Made by a program: the position numbers and the translations under genes. 64,000 bases of DNA from Dokdonella immobilis (GTDB lineage Bacteria; Pseudomonadota; Gammaproteobacteria; Xanthomonadales; Rhodanobacteraceae): contig NZ_FOVF01000009.1 in assembly GCF_900115085.1 (NCBI RefSeq), forward strand, positions 59,106 to 123,105. The letters are read 5' to 3'. Under the pieces are notes generated by a model. It was not told the origin of the DNA. It saw only the letters and a program-made list of their open reading frames with translations, and did not search any database. How positions within the stretch are numbered: the stretch's first letter is position 1; each line of letters starts with the position of its first letter. Shown one piece after another: positions 61,021 through 64,000 of the stretch.

Positions 61021-63675
61021 TCAGTCCTGCTGTTTCTTCAGCCAGGCATCGATCTGCGCAAGGCGCTGTTCGCGGATGCCGATGCGATACCGTACGTCGG
61101 CGATCGCTGTCTCGGTGGCCCGGCGTGAACCCGCGGCGACGTAGCGCTCGGCGTAGGTTCCGAGTTTGCCGACCATCGCCGGATCCAGCGACCCGCTGGC
61201 CAGGCGCGGGTAGTAGCGGCTGCTCGAGGTGGTGTCGATCAGTGGCTCGACCTGCTCGCGATGGGCCAGCGCGAAGTCGAAGGCGAGATCGGGGTGATGC
61301 TCGCTGACCGCACTGATCATGGCCGCACTGTTGGTCGCGCCGGGCTCGTCGGTCAGCGCGAGATCGAGCGCGCGCCGGGCCAGGCCCTCGTCGAGGGCAG
61401 TGGCCAGTTGCAGGTACAGGCCATCGCGCAGCATCGAGCGCTTCTCGGCACGGGCCTCCGCACGAAGCCGTTCCCAGGTCGCCTCATCGGCGTGGCTGGC
61501 CACGATGTCGAACACGGTCTTGTACAGGGCCGCCGGCAACAGGGCGGGATCGGCCTGGCGTCCGCCATGGCGGCGGCGCGCTTCGCGGATCACGTCGGCA
61601 TCATCGAGATCGCCGAGTACCTCGATCAGCCGTGTGCGCAGGATCGCCACCGTCTCGTCTTCGCCGTTCTTCGCATCCCAGCCCAGCGCGCGCAATTTCG
61701 GCGCCAGCCTGCCGATGGCATGGGCTCGAAAGCGAGCCTGGCGTTCCGCGTCGCCGCGGTAATAGCCGTCGATCTCCTGCAAGGTGTCGGCGATGCGCTC
61801 CCAGACCTTGCCATCCGCATCGAGCGGGGTAGCGCTGACCAGGTCAAGCACGTCGGTCACCGGCTGCATGCCACCCAAGCCGAGGGCCAGCGCATCGCCC
61901 ATCAGACCGAGTTGGTCGACCGGTGCGAGTTCGCTGAATCGGTCGCGCAGCGCCGTGAACTGGGCCGGAGCGTAATGCGTGCGGTAGTAGCCGCTCTGGC
62001 CCGCGTTGAGCAGGACCGGAGCGCAGCCCGGCAACTGCAGTCGGCCCTTGCCGCCCTCGACCATGCCGCGCACCGGCGCCCCGCCGAGCGTCCGCGCGAT
62101 GACCGGAACACGCCAGCGCAGGGCTTTCTTCTGCGGCCGATCCTTGCTGAACTCGCCCTGGCTCAGCATCACCGTGCTTCGACCGTCCTTGCACTCGACC
62201 GCAGTGACATCGAGCATCGGAACGCCGGGCTGCAGGGTGAAATCATGCGCGATCGCCAGCACCGGCCGGCCCGCGGCGGCCTCGACCTCGCGCCACAGAT
62301 CGTCCGAGCGCGTGTTGGCGTAGGCATGGGCCTTCATGTAGCGACGCACGCCTTCGCGCCAGGCATCGGCGCCGACATAGCCTTCGAGCATCGCGATCAC
62401 TGCGGCGCCCTTCGAATAGGTGATCGCATCGAAGGCCTGGCTGGCCTGTTCCACCGTGGCCACGTGCTGTACCACCGGGTGCGTGCTGGCCACCGCATCA
62501 AGGGCCATCGCGCGCTCGCGCGACTCGACCCTGCGCAGGCTCGCCTTCCAGCCGGGGTGCAGCTTTTCGGTGGTGCGTGCCGCCATCCAGGTGGCGAAGC
62601 CCTCATTGAGCCAGAGGTCGTCCCACCACTGCATCGTGACCAGGTTGCCGAACCACTGGTGGGCGATTTCGTGCGCGGCGGTACCGAAAATGCGCTGACG
62701 ATCGGCTTCGGTCGAAATGGCCGGATCAAGCAGCAGGCCGCGCTCGAAAGTGAAGATGGCGCCCCAGTTTTCCATGGCCCCGAAGAACTGGCTGCGCCCC
62801 GGGGCGGCGATGTTGTCGAGCTTCGGCAACGGGTACGGAACGCCGAAGTAGTCGTTGTACTCGCTCAGCACCGCAGCCGAGGACTCGAGCGCAAACTGCG
62901 CCTGTGCGGTCAGGCCCTTCTGCGTGATCACGCCGAGTTCGACGCCCTCGTCCGTGGCCGTGGCCCGATCGAAATCGCCTAGGCCGAAGAACAGCAGGTA
63001 GGTCGACATCCGCGGCGAAGTCGCGAAGCGCACGCGGACCCGGCCGTCGCCGAGGTCTTCGCGTCCGGCGACCGGCATGTTGCTGACCGCCGTCTGCGCG
63101 GCCGGCACGACCGCGGCGAGATCGAAGGTCGCCTTGTACGCCGGCTCGTCCCAGCCCGGCAGGAACTTGCGCGCATCGGAATTCTCGAACTGCGTGTACA
63201 GCGCACGCCGTGCGCCTTGCGCGGTGACGTAATCGAGGGCGAACAGGCCGTTGGCCTGGGTGCCGATCGTGCCGGTATAGGCCAGGGTCAGCCGATAGCT
63301 GCCGGCGGCCAGGGTTTCGGGAAACGTGAAGCTCGCGGTCTGCGTCGCGGCATCGACACTGATCTTTGGATCGCGGTAGACGCGTTTCTGCTGAGTCGAG
63401 TGCAGGCTGGCTGACGAGAACTTCAGGTCGAGCGCATTCAGCGTGATGCGGTCGGTAGGCTCGAGCACCTCGAGCGTAATCGAGACCTTGCCATCGAAAT
63501 CGAGCGACTGCGCATGCGGCTCGACCTCGATTTCGTAGTGCAACGGGCGCACGTCGCGCGGCAACTGGGTCGGCGCGGTCCCGTCGGCGACGGCCAGCGG
63601 CGAACCGGTCGCGCGTGCAGCCGGGATGGCAAGGCAAGCGACCGCGGTGAAAACGGCGACGTAGATTGGGCGCAT
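61021..63675 (-). CDS. M1-family metallo-aminopeptidase, exported
   Basis: An 884-residue zinc aminopeptidase (gluzincin) that trims N-terminal residues from peptides. A signal peptide (VAVFTAVACLAIPAARATG, cleavage near residue 22) places it in the periplasm. The substrate motif GAMEN is at 299-303, and the zinc motif H335-E-I-A-H339 with Glu358 (NEGF) is intact. An ERAP1-type C-terminal domain follows (GQSGYYRTHY near residue 560). E. coli PepN is cytosolic, so this is the separate secreted M1 type of Xanthomonadales. No operon partner is seen. Confidence 0.92.
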   Translation of the reverse strand: MRPIYVAVFTAVACLAIPAARATGSPLAVADGTAPTQLPRDVRPLHYEIEVEPHAQSLDFDGKVSITLEVLEPTDRITLNALDLKFSSASLHSTQQKRVYRDPKISVDAATQTASFTFPETLAAGSYRLTLAYTGTIGTQANGLFALDYVTAQGARRALYTQFENSDARKFLPGWDEPAYKATFDLAAVVPAAQTAVSNMPVAGREDLGDGRVRVRFATSPRMSTYLLFFGLGDFDRATATDEGVELGVITQKGLTAQAQFALESSAAVLSEYNDYFGVPYPLPKLDNIAAPGRSQFFGAMENWGAIFTFERGLLLDPAISTEADRQRIFGTAAHEIAHQWFGNLVTMQWWDDLWLNEGFATWMAARTTEKLHPGWKASLRRVESRERAMALDAVASTHPVVQHVATVEQASQAFDAITYSKGAAVIAMLEGYVGADAWREGVRRYMKAHAYANTRSDDLWREVEAAAGRPVLAIAHDFTLQPGVPMLDVTAVECKDGRSTVMLSQGEFSKDRPQKKALRWRVPVIARTLGGAPVRGMVEGGKGRLQLPGCAPVLLNAGQSGYYRTHYAPAQFTALRDRFSELAPVDQLGLMGDALALGLGGMQPVTDVLDLVSATPLDADGKVWERIADTLQEIDGYYRGDAERQARFRAHAIGRLAPKLRALGWDAKNGEDETVAILRTRLIEVLGDLDDADVIREARRRHGGRQADPALLPAALYKTVFDIVASHADEATWERLRAEARAEKRSMLRDGLYLQLATALDEGLARRALDLALTDEPGATNSAAMISAVSEHHPDLAFDFALAHREQVEPLIDTTSSSRYYPRLASGSLDPAMVGKLGTYAERYVAAGSRRATETAIADVRYRIGIREQRLAQIDAWLKKQQD

Positions 63676-64000
63676 GGGAATTCCGGAGAGGGATCGCGAA
63701 TGAAAAGTCGGGTCCGGTGCAGCCTGAAGGGCCGAACCGCCGAGCTACGGGACAGATCGCGCAGTGCTCCCGGCACCACGCGACAAGACGGGCCATGCTG
63801 GTTGCACGGACAGGGGTGTGCCAGCGCCAGAAGTCATGGCCGCAGGCTGAGTCACGTGCAGGAAGATCCTTCAGGCTCGATGCCTTTCCACGCGATGCAG
63901 GAAAGCCATCGCGACTGAAGCAACCCCGGAGCCGCAACGCGTCGAGAGTCATCGAAGCCGACGCCGCCCATTCGCGGTTTCCGTAGGAGCGCGTTCACGC
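63676..64000. other. Region upstream of aminopeptidase, repeat remnants, no gene seen
   Basis: The part next to the gene should hold its promoter. From about 63860 to the window end the sequence is a diverged relative of the 162-bp unit at 56494: TCCTTCAGGCTCGATGC, then ATCGCGACTGAAGC, CCGCAACGCG, TCATCGAAG and a new GTAGGAGCGCGTTCACGC arm that runs off the end. No credible coding region lies here. Confidence 0.65.

Overview
The window looks like chromosomal DNA of a high-GC gammaproteobacterium of the Xanthomonadales/Lysobacterales, most likely near Rhodanobacteraceae (a Dokdonella-like organism). This rests on gene order (kdsD-kdsC-lptCAB-rpoN-hpf-ptsN-hprK-rapZ-EIIA-ptsH-ptsI; ruvC-ruvA-kup-ruvB-ybgC-tolQRAB-pal-cpoB-queE-queC), on GGGAATC-type and GTAGGAGCGGCTTCAGCC-type intergenic repeats, and on a secreted protein ending in an IFADGFE-type tail. 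Genus assignment is inference.

Region by region: (1) 1-10.6 kb, plus strand: Kdo synthesis (kdsD partial, kdsC), the LPS transport bridge and ATPase (lptC, lptA, lptB), sigma-54 (rpoN), a ribosome hibernation factor, and a regulatory PTS (EIIA-Ntr, HPr kinase, RapZ, mannose-type EIIA, HPr, Enzyme I) with no sugar permease in view. (2) 10.6-20.2 kb: an accessory region, partly of lower GC, with two paralogous 2OG-Fe(II) oxygenases, an OpgB-like membrane phosphoglycerol transferase/sulfatase-fold protein, an SGNH-like protein and two SAM methyltransferases. It also holds a truncated, divergent second tsaB and a frameshifted membrane-protein remnant, which mark a recombination scar. No glycosyltransferase is present, so decoration of a surface glycan is more likely than its synthesis. 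(3) 20.2-23.1 kb, minus strand: intact tsaB, creD, tRNA-Lys(TTT), then a repeat-rich gene-free stretch. (4) 23.1-34.4 kb, minus strand: queC, queE, cpoB, pal, tolB, tolA, tolR, tolQ, ybgC, ruvB, kup, ruvA, ruvC. (5) 34.5-42.5 kb: an esterase-like hydrolase, aspS, a DUF3011 protein, an FmdB-type zinc ribbon protein, an alanine/sodium symporter and clpB. (6) 42.6-56.5 kb: pilS, sucC-sucD, a Ser/Thr kinase fused to an FGE-like domain, nadE, bamD divergent from rluD-pgeF, a secreted DUF11-type protein and pilR. (7) 56.5-64 kb: a 162-bp tandem duplication carrying REP-like hairpins, a fatty acid hydroxylase-family protein, a tandem glycine riboswitch with gcvP, and an M1 aminopeptidase.

How the parts connect: LPS precursor supply and export, Tol-Pal, BamD and the accessory glycan genes all serve the outer envelope. 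RpoN, PilS and PilR form a sigma-54 circuit for type IV pili within one window, and rpoN itself carries a well-spaced candidate sigma-54 site. The most unusual piece is the 10.6-20.2 kb accessory region, where paired 2OG oxygenases sit with an OpgB-like enzyme beside a tsaB recombination scar.
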